A DNA stretch of 64,000 nt from contig DATNQM010000031.1 in NCBI GenBank assembly GCA_036704045.1, positions 31,235 through 95,234 of the forward strand, in the 5' to 3' direction. Within the stretch, counting starts at the first letter, position 1. Each line of letters begins with the position of its first letter. Source of the stretch: Ancylothrix sp036704045. GTDB taxonomy: Bacteria > Cyanobacteriota > Cyanobacteriia > Cyanobacteriales > Oscillatoriaceae. Positions 1 through 8,792 of the stretch are shown here, in pieces. The position numbers were made by a program, and so were the translations under genes. The notes under the pieces were generated by a model. It saw only the letters and a list, made by a program, of their open reading frames with translations. It ran no database searches and was not told the origin of the DNA.

Positions 1-379
1 AAATTATCGGAAAATTTAATCTATTGCTTAAGATATAAATTTTTCTTTATCAAATATTTTTATTTTGGTAGAATCTCCCGCCTGGGTGATGACTTTTCTC
101 CCATAAAAAATTTATCGTTTAAATCATTACCCACTGTAGCATTTTTTGCGATTTTAGAACCTATGAAACGTAAAGTTGTCTAAAGATAAGCTTAATTTTA
201 CATTAAATAGGTTTTGACTTAAGCAAAAAATAATTGTTTTCAATAATCGCTTTATAAAAATATTGTTTTTATTCAAAGCTATTGTTTTATCAAGCTTTGA
301 AGTTTTAAAAATATTAAAAATAAGCGATATTTTCACCCCAATTTTCAAATCCCAATTCTTAAAAATATCACTGTGGAAT
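1..379. other. AT-rich intergenic region upstream of the MFS gene
   Basis: No gene, tRNA or repeat is recognised here. The stretch is very AT-rich. An open frame continues from 263 into the transporter, but its first 39 residues look like translated intergenic DNA (Phe/Ile/Lys-rich), so they are assigned to this leader. It probably holds the promoter of the transporter, but no clear -10 or -35 pair could be chosen. Confidence 0.5.
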
Positions 380-1834
380 ATGTTTAAAATCGTGCTAGAT
401 TTTCCACCCACTATTAGAATTTCTCCGCCCTCAATAAAAATTCAAGAAAATATTCCTTCCCAAGCATCCCTTGCCCCCGTACCCGTCAACAAACTATCAA
501 AAGAATCAATCCGAAACAGCCTAAAAGCCTCAACTTTAGATAGTATTTTTTCTAGCATTTTTGGTTGTGTCACCGGCGGAGTTTTACTCACCAATTTTTT
601 ACTTAATTTAGGTGCGAGTAATGTTGAAATCGGTCTTTTGTCAGCTTTGCCAATGGTGATGAACTTTCTTCAGCCGGTCGGAGCCTACATTGCAGACAAG
701 CAAACCAGCCGCAAATTTTACAATCTCTTGATTTTTGGCTTATCTCGATTGTTGTGGCTGCTATTGGTGTGCGGTATCGCCCTTGCAAGTTGGTTTCACA
801 CCAATTCCCACCAGCTTATTTTTTGGACAGTTGGTATTGTTTTTGCCGCTAACCTACTCTCTGCATTCGGTTCTCCCTCTTGGCTGAGTTGGATGATGGT
901 TATTGTTCCCCACCGGCTGCGCGGACGTTACTTTGGTTTTCGCAACAGCGCCGCCAGTTTAACTAGTTTACTATGTGTGCCTTTAATGGGCTTAGCTGTT
1001 AGTATTGCCGGCACAGACCTCAACGGCTATGCAATGATTTTATTTGTGGGTATAGTCGCCGGTATTCTGGGTTTAGCTTGCCAAAGTTTTCAAGTTGATG
1101 TTAACCCCCAAATAGTAGAGCACCATTCTCCAGAAAATGATGCCCCTCCCGAACCTAAAAATTTTATGTCTGTCTTTCAAGACGGCAATTTTTTAATTTT
1201 TCTTCTTTACTTTGGTTTTTGGACATTTTCTGTCAATCTTAGTAGTCCTTTTTTCAATATTTATTTATTAAAAAATTTAGATGTTAATATTAGCTGGGTC
1301 ACAGTTTATAATAGCCTTAGTGCTGGTGCTAACCTTGTTGCTTTAATTTTTTGGGGCAAATTAGCAGACCGTATTGGTAATCGTCCTTTATTACTATTAG
1401 TTGGTATTTTAGTTGCTATTACTCCTTTATTTTGGTTAAGTACCGGCAATTATTCTATTTCTTGGTGGTTATTACTGCCTTTAATTCATATTTTCACCGG
1501 CAGCACTTGGGCTGCAATTGATTTGTGCAACAATAATATTCAAATGGAAATTGCAGCAAAACAGCAACCTTCTACTTATTTTGGAGTTGCGGCGGCAGTT
1601 GCCGGTTTAACAGGTGCTCTAGGAACTACTGCCGGTGGTTTTCTGGCAGAATTTCCCCTAACCGGCGGAATTGGCGGACTTTTTGCTCTCTCAGCAGTAA
1701 TGCGATTGCTTGCTCTTTTACCTTTAGTTTTTGTTCACGAACCACGCGGATCTTCTATCTCTAATGTCTTAGGTTTTTTGCGTTCTTCTAAAACTGAAAC
1801 CCCAGAAATTTTAACACCAGAATTAAAAGAATAA
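380..1834 (+). CDS. MFS transporter
   Basis: Encodes an integral membrane protein of about 484 residues with roughly twelve hydrophobic segments, typical of the major facilitator superfamily. The first half has a Gly-rich helix with LGASNVEIGLLSALPMVMN and a cytoplasmic loop with ADKQTSRK. The central linker is hydrophilic (HHSPENDAPPEP). The second half repeats the pattern with GKLADRIGNRPLLLL, a good match to the MFS loop signature GxLaDRxGrR. The frame opens at 263, but the ATG at 380 is preferred because the residues before it are not membrane-protein-like. The substrate cannot be told from sequence. It stands alone, with a terminator-like hairpin downstream. Family certain, function open. 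Confidence 0.8.
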   Translation: MFKIVLDFPPTIRISPPSIKIQENIPSQASLAPVPVNKLSKESIRNSLKASTLDSIFSSIFGCVTGGVLLTNFLLNLGASNVEIGLLSALPMVMNFLQPVGAYIADKQTSRKFYNLLIFGLSRLLWLLLVCGIALASWFHTNSHQLIFWTVGIVFAANLLSAFGSPSWLSWMMVIVPHRLRGRYFGFRNSAASLTSLLCVPLMGLAVSIAGTDLNGYAMILFVGIVAGILGLACQSFQVDVNPQIVEHHSPENDAPPEPKNFMSVFQDGNFLIFLLYFGFWTFSVNLSSPFFNIYLLKNLDVNISWVTVYNSLSAGANLVALIFWGKLADRIGNRPLLLLVGILVAITPLFWLSTGNYSISWWLLLPLIHIFTGSTWAAIDLCNNNIQMEIAAKQQPSTYFGVAAAVAGLTGALGTTAGGFLAEFPLTGGIGGLFALSAVMRLLALLPLVFVHEPRGSSISNVLGFLRSSKTETPEILTPELKE

Positions 1835-1897
1835 TTTACATTATCAATGAATTTTTCAGTTAGATGAAATACAAAAATGCTAATATTTTTAGTTTTT

Positions 1898-1931
1898 AAA
1901 AACCCAGTTTCCTAAAGAAACCAGGTTTTTA
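1898..1931 (+). terminator. Terminator-like hairpin after the MFS gene
   Basis: The arms at 1900-1911 and 1917-1928 pair imperfectly (10 of 12 positions) around a short loop and are followed by a T-run. It lies about 65 bases after the transporter stop codon and before a convergent gene, so it could end transcription of the transporter. Related hairpins of the form AAACCC...GGGTTT occur at several gene ends in this window. Confidence 0.5.
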
Positions 1932-1975
1932 GGGTAAGCGTAATTTCCACAGAAACACACTAAAATTGAGAAAAA

Positions 1976-2275
1976 TTAAACACCGGCTTTTAGCAATAAA
2001 ACTTCCATAGCCTCCCAACTTAATCCACACTCAATATATTGAGGATTGGCAGGATTATAGGGGCCGGTGAGCCGGTCAATGCTAATAATCTTAGCAAAAT
2101 CAGGTAACACCGGCACATCAGGATCAAAAGCCGTTGAACGCATCAAAGAACTTGAAAAACCCTTAAAAATGGCAATTTCGTCTTCTTCCCCATTAATTTC
2201 TACCTTCACAAGTAAGACTTCTTTGGGATATTTTTCGGTGTATTTTTCCAGACGTGGGGCGATCAATTCGGTCAT
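1976..2275 (-). CDS. Conserved cyanobacterial protein, 99 aa (possibly DUF7734)
   Basis: A small soluble acidic protein with no signal peptide or membrane segment. It starts MTELIAPRLEKYTEKYP, has a predicted beta-rich middle (VLLVKVEINGEEDEIAIFKG) and ends in a helix around GLSWEAMEVLLLKAGV. It resembles the small family shared by cyanobacteria and chloroplasts that I recall as DUF7734, but that name is from memory and not verified. It lies 42 bases downstream of the DUF3177 gene on the same strand, so the two could be co-transcribed. No catalytic motif is visible. Confidence 0.65.
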   Translation of the reverse strand: MTELIAPRLEKYTEKYPKEVLLVKVEINGEEDEIAIFKGFSSSLMRSTAFDPDVPVLPDFAKIISIDRLTGPYNPANPQYIECGLSWEAMEVLLLKAGV

Positions 2276-2317
2276 AAACTTTTTGACAAATTAACAATTA
2301 CCACTCCATTCTTAATT

Positions 2318-2917
2318 TTAATGGCCGGTGGCAGAACGTCCTTGCTTGCCTAAACGGAAAAAAGTAAAATAACCGATGCAAAGAATATAAACAATTAAAC
2401 CAACAATTCCCAAAAAACCAAGTAAAGCAATACTCGTATTAGCATGGAAATACTGTTTATAAAGCAAAGGAGGATCAAGCCAAACTTGACAAAAACGGTT
2501 TCCTAACAACTGAGAATCAATTGCACAGCGCACAAAAGGAATTAAAAAGATTGCCCCTAAAACATTATAAATTGTGACAGCCCAGCGCCAAGAAGAGAAA
2601 CTAAACTTAAGAGCACTAGAGGACATATCATCAATTTCTTCATTAAGATCCACCCAAAACCATAAAGAGACTGGGATTAATAACCGCGCCATCAAACCCG
2701 ATACAAAACTGATAGGCAGCGAAGCTATCATTAAATACACAGTAACCGCCAGCAAACTAGCCACACGCCAATAAATAATTAATAAACGCTGGATAGGGTC
2801 ATTTTTTTGGACAAAACCCCAAATCAACAAAATCAGCGGAATCACAACAGTAAACAAAACTGCCAATCGATAATCTATCCAAACAAGAGATTTAAACCAA
2901 GGTTCCACAAACGACAT
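2318..2917 (-). CDS. DUF3177-family membrane protein
   Basis: About 199 residues with five or so hydrophobic segments and the early motif WIDYRLAVLFTVVIPLILL, which matches the cyanobacterial DUF3177 family. A hydrophilic loop (NEEIDDMSSS) separates the N- and C-terminal membrane parts. The C-terminus is basic (RLGKQGRSATGH). The frame extends to a GTG at 2935, but the internal ATG at 2917 gives the start usual for the family. The choice is not decisive, because the purine-rich GAGG lies directly against that ATG. The function of the family is unknown. It lies upstream of the 99-residue gene on the same strand. Confidence 0.75.
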   Translation of the reverse strand: MSFVEPWFKSLVWIDYRLAVLFTVVIPLILLIWGFVQKNDPIQRLLIIYWRVASLLAVTVYLMIASLPISFVSGLMARLLIPVSLWFWVDLNEEIDDMSSSALKFSFSSWRWAVTIYNVLGAIFLIPFVRCAIDSQLLGNRFCQVWLDPPLLYKQYFHANTSIALLGFLGIVGLIVYILCIGYFTFFRLGKQGRSATGH

Positions 2918-3010
2918 CCTCAGTAAAGACAACACTTAAATTCAATCGCAAATTTAATGCAAAAACTGCTAATTTTCTTTGCGACAACCATAAACTAACA
3001 GAAAAAATAC

Positions 3011-3050
3011 AAGCAACTGGAAAACCTAATAACTAGCATTCCAGTTGCTT
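3011..3050 (-). terminator. Intrinsic terminator of cp12
   Basis: The arms at 3011-3022 and 3039-3050 are a perfect 12-bp inverted repeat (AAGCAACTGGAA and its complement) with a 16-nt loop. Read on the minus strand, the stem is followed by a T-rich run. It lies about 110 bases beyond the cp12 stop codon and before the DUF3177 start, so it should insulate the two genes. Confidence 0.75.
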
Positions 3051-3161
3051 GCCGGAGCGGGTGATAAAATTGAGATAGACAGAAGAAAACCGGCGGGTTT
3101 TGAACTAGATACCATCTCAAATCTCAAATTTCATCTCAAATTTCAGAAAACTAGACCAGAC

Positions 3162-3383
3162 TTACTCATCATAGATCCGGCACTCAGCAGCATCAGGGTT
3201 ATCATCGCAGTATCTTTCAAAAGAATTCTTAGGCTTAACAGCGCGTTGGTGAGAGGCTTCTGCTTGCAATTCTTCGACTGCATCCCATGCAGCCGCACAC
3301 TCAGGAGAAGTCGCGCCCTGGATATCACAAACAGTGCGGGCTTCGTCGCGTTCTACTTCAATTTGCTTTTGGATGTCGCTCAT
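3162..3383 (-). CDS. cp12: Calvin cycle regulatory protein CP12
   Basis: A 73-residue acidic protein that is mostly disordered and contains the family signature AAWDAVEELQAEASHQR. Four cysteines form the two expected pairs: C19 and C28 in the N-terminal half (TVCDIQGATSPEC) and C59 and C68 near the C-terminus (ERYCDDNPDAAECRIYDE). In cyanobacteria and plants CP12 binds GAPDH and phosphoribulokinase in the dark under redox control and inactivates both. The C-terminal disulfide loop is the GAPDH-binding end. Length and all key residues are normal. It appears monocistronic, with its own terminator downstream. Confidence 0.95.
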   Translation of the reverse strand: MSDIQKQIEVERDEARTVCDIQGATSPECAAAWDAVEELQAEASHQRAVKPKNSFERYCDDNPDAAECRIYDE

Positions 3384-4006
3384 GGATTTTCTGGTTTGAA
3401 CAACGTTTTTTTCAGTAGCGGCTCTTTTTCAACTTTAAAAAGTTTGGAAAGTTCACTCAGGCGTTTAACCAACATTTGTTAAAACATATACAAAAATTTA
3501 TCGAAGATAACGTTGACATTTTTTAAACGCTTACTTCCTAAAAACTTGCAAACATTTTAACTAAAGTTTGGGTGGGTGCTTGTGTACTATTAAGGCACGA
3601 AGCCATAGCATACAGACGCACATTACCCTAGATATTTTAAGGATTCGTTGTTCGTCAGCACACCGTTAGCTTACCCACACCTGAGCGTTGAGTCTCGCTA
3701 CCATGTTAACTCATGTTAAGCGATTTCTACCGCCTAGGAAACTGCAATCTAGCAGTGCAGCAAGATTGTACCATTCAAACACAATCTGGCAATGCACCGG
3801 CAAGGTAGACTAAAGCTAAACAGAAACCACACACAGACCCAAAAAGTGCCAAAGCCCTAAAGAGCAATCAACCGACCATAACCACTTCAATCACGAATAG
3901 AGGAGGAGCACTTGTCACAAAAATAAAAGCCACAGAAAACTGGCCATAACCAGTACCTACTAAAGACTTTAAACTATTTAATCTAAAATATAAGAACTAA
4001 AAAACG
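3384..4006. promoter_or_regulatory. Long intergenic region between cp12 and the FIST gene, with repeated half-sites
   Basis: A 620-base gap between divergently transcribed genes, so it should hold both promoters. Two near-identical 15-mers, CAATCTAGCAGTGCA at 3745-3759 and CAATCTGGCAATGCA at 3782-3796, lie 37 bases apart (13 of 15 identical), with an inverted copy of the AATCT half (AAGATTGT) between them. This arrangement is what a dimeric regulator might bind. A purine-rich GAGGAGGAG at about 3900-3908 resembles a ribosome site but leads into no useful reading frame. No recognised riboswitch or RNA gene was found. Confidence 0.4.
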
Positions 4007-5242
4007 ATGATGGCAAAGCAATGGAAGTGGACAAACGCCATATCAACACGCGCTTCCCTAGAAGCAGCCGTTAAAGAAGTTGTAGAGCAAGCCCACTGCG
4101 GGCTAGATGCACCGGCAGACCTCGCACTGGTATTCATCTCATCAGCTTTTGCCAGTGAATATAGCCGACTCATGCCCCTATTACGAGAACAACTAAAAGC
4201 CAAAGCCATAATTGGCTGTAGTGGTGGAGGCATCACCGGCACCAACCCCGGAGAAGCAACCGAAGAAGTCGAAGGAGAACCGGCCCTCAGCCTCACTGTC
4301 GCCCAACTCCCCGGAGTCAACATTCAGACTTTCCACATCAGCGGGCCGGAATTACCAGACCTTGACGGGCCACCCGACCCCTGGATACAAATGCTCCAAG
4401 TCAACCCCTCAGACAAACCCCAATTTATCTTGCTAGCAGACCCCTTAAGCAGCCCCATCAACGACTTGCTTCAAGGACTAGACTACGCCTATCCAGGCTT
4501 ACCTAAAGTTGGGGGTTTAGCATCCACCCTCGGAGGTAGCGCCAGTGGTTTATTTTGTAACTATCAACTTTACCGAGAAGGAACCGTTGGAGTCGCTATC
4601 AGCGGCAATATCGTTTTAGAAACTATCGTCGCCCAAGGATGCCGGCCCATCGGAGAAACCTATCGGATCAGCGACGGCGAAAGAAACATCGTCATCGGAC
4701 TTGAAGAACCAAACCAACCCCTCGGCACATCTCGTCCCCCCCTGGAAGTATTAAGAGCACTTATTCAAACCCTCGATGAAAAAGACCGCCAGCTTGCACA
4801 AAATTCACTTTTTGTAGGCATCGCCCGCGACGAATTTAAACAAACCCTCAACCAAGGAGACTTTCTGATCCGCCAACTCTTAGGAGTAGACCCCAAAGCT
4901 GGCGCTATTGCCATTGGCGACAGGGTACGGGCAGGCCAACGTATCCAATTTCACCTCCGAGATGCCACCACTTCCGCCGAAGACCTAGAGATGCTTCTAC
5001 AAAGATATCAAGATGAAACTGACTCCTCTAAAGCGCCGGTGGGAGCCTTAATGTTTTCCTGTTTGGGACGAGGTGAAGGTCTATATGGCGAAGCAAACTT
5101 TGACTCAGCCCTATTCCGAAAATACGTCGGAAACATCCCCCTAAGCGGATTTTTTTGTAATGGAGAAATTGGCCCCGTTGGCGGCACAACATTTTTACAT
5201 GGATATACTTCGGTTTTTGCCATTTGCCGACAACCTTCCTAG
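4007..5242 (+). CDS. FIST-domain sensory protein
   Basis: A soluble protein of 411 residues with the FIST_N plus FIST_C arrangement. The N-terminal half has LVFISSAFASEYSRLMPLLR and the Gly-rich turn IIGCSGGGITG. The C-terminal half has QFHLRDATTSAEDLEMLL, then LMFSCLGRGEGLYG and PLSGFFCNGEIGPVGGTTFLHGYTS, which are the hallmark FIST_C elements. FIST domains are thought to sense small ligands, perhaps amino acids, and usually belong to two-component or chemotaxis-like signalling. Here the protein carries no kinase domain. It is followed 106 bases later by a CheC-type phosphatase gene on the same strand, which suggests a joint signalling role. Confidence 0.85.
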   Translation: MMAKQWKWTNAISTRASLEAAVKEVVEQAHCGLDAPADLALVFISSAFASEYSRLMPLLREQLKAKAIIGCSGGGITGTNPGEATEEVEGEPALSLTVAQLPGVNIQTFHISGPELPDLDGPPDPWIQMLQVNPSDKPQFILLADPLSSPINDLLQGLDYAYPGLPKVGGLASTLGGSASGLFCNYQLYREGTVGVAISGNIVLETIVAQGCRPIGETYRISDGERNIVIGLEEPNQPLGTSRPPLEVLRALIQTLDEKDRQLAQNSLFVGIARDEFKQTLNQGDFLIRQLLGVDPKAGAIAIGDRVRAGQRIQFHLRDATTSAEDLEMLLQRYQDETDSSKAPVGALMFSCLGRGEGLYGEANFDSALFRKYVGNIPLSGFFCNGEIGPVGGTTFLHGYTSVFAICRQPS

Positions 5243-5348
5243 AAAAATTATCTGTTGAAACTTACCAAACCATAATTCCCTAAACTACCAAAACGCTTTT
5301 TCAAATTTTCAAATCTCCAACTAAAGACAATCAAAATTCAACAAAGCT

Positions 5349-5963
5349 ATGACAATGACCATCCACCCAACATCCCAACAAAAAGAAGCCCTACAAAGCC
5401 TATTCGATACAGGGGTAGACCGAGCTAATACGATGTTAAATTACCTCACAGAATGGCCGGTTTATGTAGAAATGGCACCGATAGAAATTCTCTCACCCCG
5501 ACAACTTCATAAAAAAATGGAAGAACCCGTCGGGAGAGTTAGAGTAGCAGCAATGGAACTTATTTATCGAGGAGAGTTTGAAGGCATTGCCCTTTTAGTA
5601 TTTCCTGCCAAAACTGCTGAAACTCTTGTAGAAACTCTCGCTGATGAACAACGTAGAAGCTTAGACCAAGATACAGTAAAAATGAGAACTCTCAGCGAAG
5701 TTGGAAACATTTTTCTCAACGGACTAATGGGTTCTTTAAGTAATATTATCAAAGGTGGCATCACTTATATGGCACCAAGCTATAAAGAAGGTACTCTCAA
5801 AGACCTTTTATATGCAAACCAAGTTAATCCCAGCACTACGGTTTTATTTGGCAAAGCCGAAGTTCATATAGAACAACTGCAATCAAAAGCAAGCATCATC
5901 TTATTTTTTATGGTGGAACCCCTAGAAATTTTACTCACAGAAGTTGAGAGACTCCATAATTAG
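5349..5963 (+). CDS. CheC/CheX-type phosphatase-like protein
   Basis: A soluble protein of 204 residues resembling CheC, which dephosphorylates CheY-type response regulators. The catalytic pattern E-x2-N-x22-P is intact in the second half: E117, N120 (LSEVGNIFLNGLMG) and P143. The first copy of the motif, around residues 20-26 (DTGVDRAN), has Asp in place of Glu, so probably only one of the two pseudo-symmetric sites works as in the model enzyme. The C-terminus (SIILFFMVEPLEILL) matches the family end. It follows the FIST gene, and no CheY partner is in the window. Start at 5349, with a second possible Met two codons later. Confidence 0.75.
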   Translation: MTMTIHPTSQQKEALQSLFDTGVDRANTMLNYLTEWPVYVEMAPIEILSPRQLHKKMEEPVGRVRVAAMELIYRGEFEGIALLVFPAKTAETLVETLADEQRRSLDQDTVKMRTLSEVGNIFLNGLMGSLSNIIKGGITYMAPSYKEGTLKDLLYANQVNPSTTVLFGKAEVHIEQLQSKASIILFFMVEPLEILLTEVERLHN

Positions 5964-6100
5964 TTTATACAATTAAGGGCTTTTAAAAAAGATACTTATT
6001 TTCGCCTTAAAAAAATCTGTGTACAATAACGCACACAGAATGATTTATTTTTGCTCTGTTTTTTGTTAGCTTGGTCTCTAAAAAAGCATCTTTTTTCTTA

Positions 6101-7219
6101 TTATTTTGTCTTCTCAAAAAACAACTGAGCATGATTATCAATTAACTTGGGTTCTTTCTCTCCAGCCCCCGCACTAAATGCCTCAAAATATCGGCGAGCT
6201 TCCGGCGGAAATTCAGAAAAATTAAACATTGCATCACCCTCGGCAATATCTGCCCAAAAATAACGTAAACTTCCCACTAATTCCTCTGCTTTTAAAACAG
6301 ATAAACTTAAAGGCGGTTCGGTTAAAAGTTTCATCATAAAAGGATAACTACGTTCACCAATCCATTCACGAGAATGTTTGGGAAGCTGAGGAAAATTAGA
6401 AACAGATTGAATTTTATGAGATTCTAGTTTTAGACTGTTTTTTCCTATTTCTTGGCTAGAAAATTCACAAATTCGGTAGGGGTGAGGATAGCTAACTAGT
6501 GAGCCGGTGGTGATTTCATAAAGGTTTTGTTGATAGGCAATATCTTGAACGTGCAGATGGCCGGTGAAAATTAATTGTACTCCTGCTTGGCGGAGCATAT
6601 TTAATAAAGTTGGTGCATTTTCTAGCATATAGCGCCGGCCTAAACTGTGCTTTGATTGGTTAGGTAAATGCTCTAAAACATTATGATGCACCATCACCAT
6701 AGTTAATTCATCTTTTGTACTACTTAATACCTCTTCTAACCAAGTTAATTGTTTTTCATCAAGACGACCAAAAGGCAATTGTTTTCCTTGACTATCAAAT
6801 TGGTTAGAATTTAAAGCTATGAGTCTAACATTAGGCAAAATTTCACAAGTGTAATAAAGCTCATTGGTATCTTTATATCCTTGAGCATGGTAATATTTGG
6901 GAAAATCTGCAAAACCAATAGATTGAGCGTTTGGCAAAACCACCGGCACATCATGGTTACCCGGAATAACGTATGCAGGAAAAGGCAATTTTGTCAAGCG
7001 TTCTGCTAACCAAGAATGATTAAGCGCCTCTCCGTGTTGAGTTAAATCTCCTGGTAAAAGTAAAAAATCTAAATCAAGGGTTGCTAAGTGTTCAAAAACT
7101 ATCTCTAGGGCTGGAATACTTATTTCTACCAAATGAAATCTTGTCGGGTGATCCCAAATGGTTTCAGGTAAAGCAATGTGAGGATCGCTGACGACTGCAA
7201 AACGAAAATTTAATGTCAT
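6101..7219 (-). CDS. Calcineurin-like metallophosphoesterase
   Basis: A soluble enzyme of about 372 residues with the full two-metal phosphoesterase motif set in order: FAVVSDPHIAL (D-x-H), LLPGDLTQHG (GD), VIPGNHDVPVV (GNHD), MVMVHHNV (H) and IFTGHLHVQD (GHxH). It probably hydrolyses a phosphodiester or phosphomonoester, and the substrate is not evident. The frame opens at 7297, but the ATG at 7219 is chosen because the 26 residues before it look like translated spacer and the family begins close to the D-x-H strand. The C-terminal 130 residues are outside the catalytic core. Neighbours give no functional clue. Confidence 0.85.
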   Translation of the reverse strand: MTLNFRFAVVSDPHIALPETIWDHPTRFHLVEISIPALEIVFEHLATLDLDFLLLPGDLTQHGEALNHSWLAERLTKLPFPAYVIPGNHDVPVVLPNAQSIGFADFPKYYHAQGYKDTNELYYTCEILPNVRLIALNSNQFDSQGKQLPFGRLDEKQLTWLEEVLSSTKDELTMVMVHHNVLEHLPNQSKHSLGRRYMLENAPTLLNMLRQAGVQLIFTGHLHVQDIAYQQNLYEITTGSLVSYPHPYRICEFSSQEIGKNSLKLESHKIQSVSNFPQLPKHSREWIGERSYPFMMKLLTEPPLSLSVLKAEELVGSLRYFWADIAEGDAMFNFSEFPPEARRYFEAFSAGAGEKEPKLIDNHAQLFFEKTK

Positions 7220-7423
7220 AACAAGTAATAAAATGTTGTAAATTGTTCCTAAGCCTGGAAAGCAAAGCCGCCAAATAAACGGCATCACCTGTATCAATTG
7301 TTACCCTATCCTATAAAATTTTCACTTTTGATAACTCTTTCTCAATAATCTAAAAAACTTGAGAAAGTATTGACAAAATCTTAAAAACCTGTAGATAAAT
7401 TTGTAACTTTCCCCATCAAAGCA

Positions 7424-8719
7424 ATGAGCGAAGTTGACATGGAAAAAAATCCGCCTTTCGATAACTCTAACGAAGCAGCAGCCAAAAATCCATCCTCGCC
7501 AATGCCTGAGTCTGCGGAGGAGAGAAAAAATTCTGCCATTACAGGCAAGCAGCCGCCAGAGCTAGAAGCCCAGACACGGGGCTTACTCGAACAGGATGAA
7601 TGGGAAACGGTTAATTTTCCCAATGCCATAAGCATACGAGAACTTGAGACTGCTGCACAGGACAGCAACTCGGATGCAGCCCTGAAACCGGCAAAACCTC
7701 CCCAAGTTTCAAAAAACCCATCAACAAGTAATAATGCAGGAATTTCGCAAATTGCTGAACTGATTGCTTTAATTCAGCAAGTTCGCCAGCGCAATAGCGA
7801 ATTAAACCACCGGGTTGCTACTTTAGAAAACTCTCTGCACGAATGCCAAATAGCGCTGGATATTACCCAAAACCGCAGCCAAACCCAAGAAGCACTTTTA
7901 ACCGAACAAACTGAAAAATTAGAAACCGCAGAAACTAAAAATAAACGCCTGACACAGGAATTAGAAGCCACCAGCCAAAACGCTCAGCGTCAGCAAATTT
8001 TAATTCAAACTTTGGCAGAACAGCTAGACAACAGTCAACACCGGCTAGCTCAAATGGAAAGAGAATGTGCTTTAACTCAACAACGCTACAGCGAACAAAC
8101 TCACCAACTTTTGCAAGTGGAAAACACTTGTCGGGACTTGCGCTCTCGGCTACACCGGCAACAACGTCACACTTTACAGTTTAAAGCTGCTCTGGAAAAA
8201 TGTCTGGAAATGCCCGACTGTAGCAAAGACAAAAAAGATGCGCTCAGCATTCCGACACCAGAAAATCTGGAAAACGTTGTGCTATCGAGTGGAGTTGCGG
8301 AAGAAAACGCTGGGATCGACGCTTCTAATGAGGATACAACCAGCTTAACCCCCAAAACTGAGCCGATCAAACCCTGGGCAGCGCAGCCCCAACCAACGGC
8401 AGAAAAAACGGCTAAAAACCCGATAGAACTTTACACCGAGCCTAGCACGGCGATGACGACTGGAGGGGGCAGCACTCTGCCATTAGGCGATGCCATGTTG
8501 TGGGAAAACATCACTCAGTCTATTGATGCTTCTCAAGCTACCCCAGCCCCAGCCCCAGCCCCAGCCCCAGCCCTTAACTCTGGTAATACAGAAAATCAAA
8601 ATCTACCGCCTGACTGGCCGGCACCTTTGGTTTATCCCCAGCAAGTTGTTAAAAAACGCCATTCTCTCGCAGCAATTGATTTGCCTACTTTTCCTCGTTT
8701 GCAAGATGGGGAAAAATAG
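7424..8719 (+). CDS. Coiled-coil protein with disordered flanks, unknown function
   Basis: Not recognised as a named family. The 431-residue protein has three parts. Residues 1-105 are hydrophilic and low in order. Residues about 110-265 form a long Gln/Glu-rich heptad region (RVATLENSLHECQIALDITQ onward). Residues 280-431 are Pro/Ala/Thr-rich with an AP dipeptide run near residue 375. There is no signal peptide or membrane helix. It could be a scaffold or a cell-division or filament-associated protein, but nothing in the sequence decides this. It is separated by about 200 bases from a divergent metallophosphoesterase gene. Confidence 0.6.
   Translation: MSEVDMEKNPPFDNSNEAAAKNPSSPMPESAEERKNSAITGKQPPELEAQTRGLLEQDEWETVNFPNAISIRELETAAQDSNSDAALKPAKPPQVSKNPSTSNNAGISQIAELIALIQQVRQRNSELNHRVATLENSLHECQIALDITQNRSQTQEALLTEQTEKLETAETKNKRLTQELEATSQNAQRQQILIQTLAEQLDNSQHRLAQMERECALTQQRYSEQTHQLLQVENTCRDLRSRLHRQQRHTLQFKAALEKCLEMPDCSKDKKDALSIPTPENLENVVLSSGVAEENAGIDASNEDTTSLTPKTEPIKPWAAQPQPTAEKTAKNPIELYTEPSTAMTTGGGSTLPLGDAMLWENITQSIDASQATPAPAPAPAPALNSGNTENQNLPPDWPAPLVYPQQVVKKRHSLAAIDLPTFPRLQDGEK
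8541..8573 (+). repeat. CCCCAG hexamer tandem repeat inside a coding region
   Basis: About five and a half head-to-tail copies of the hexamer CCCCAG encode the Ala-Pro run of the coiled-coil protein. A simple repeat of this kind can change copy number by slippage in steps of two residues without breaking the frame. Confidence 0.85.
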
Positions 8720-8792
8720 TTTTAAGGGGTGAAAATATTTTTTTCAAACAACTGTTATTGAGAGAGTTTGTTTGTACTTCTGGGGAGGTTTT

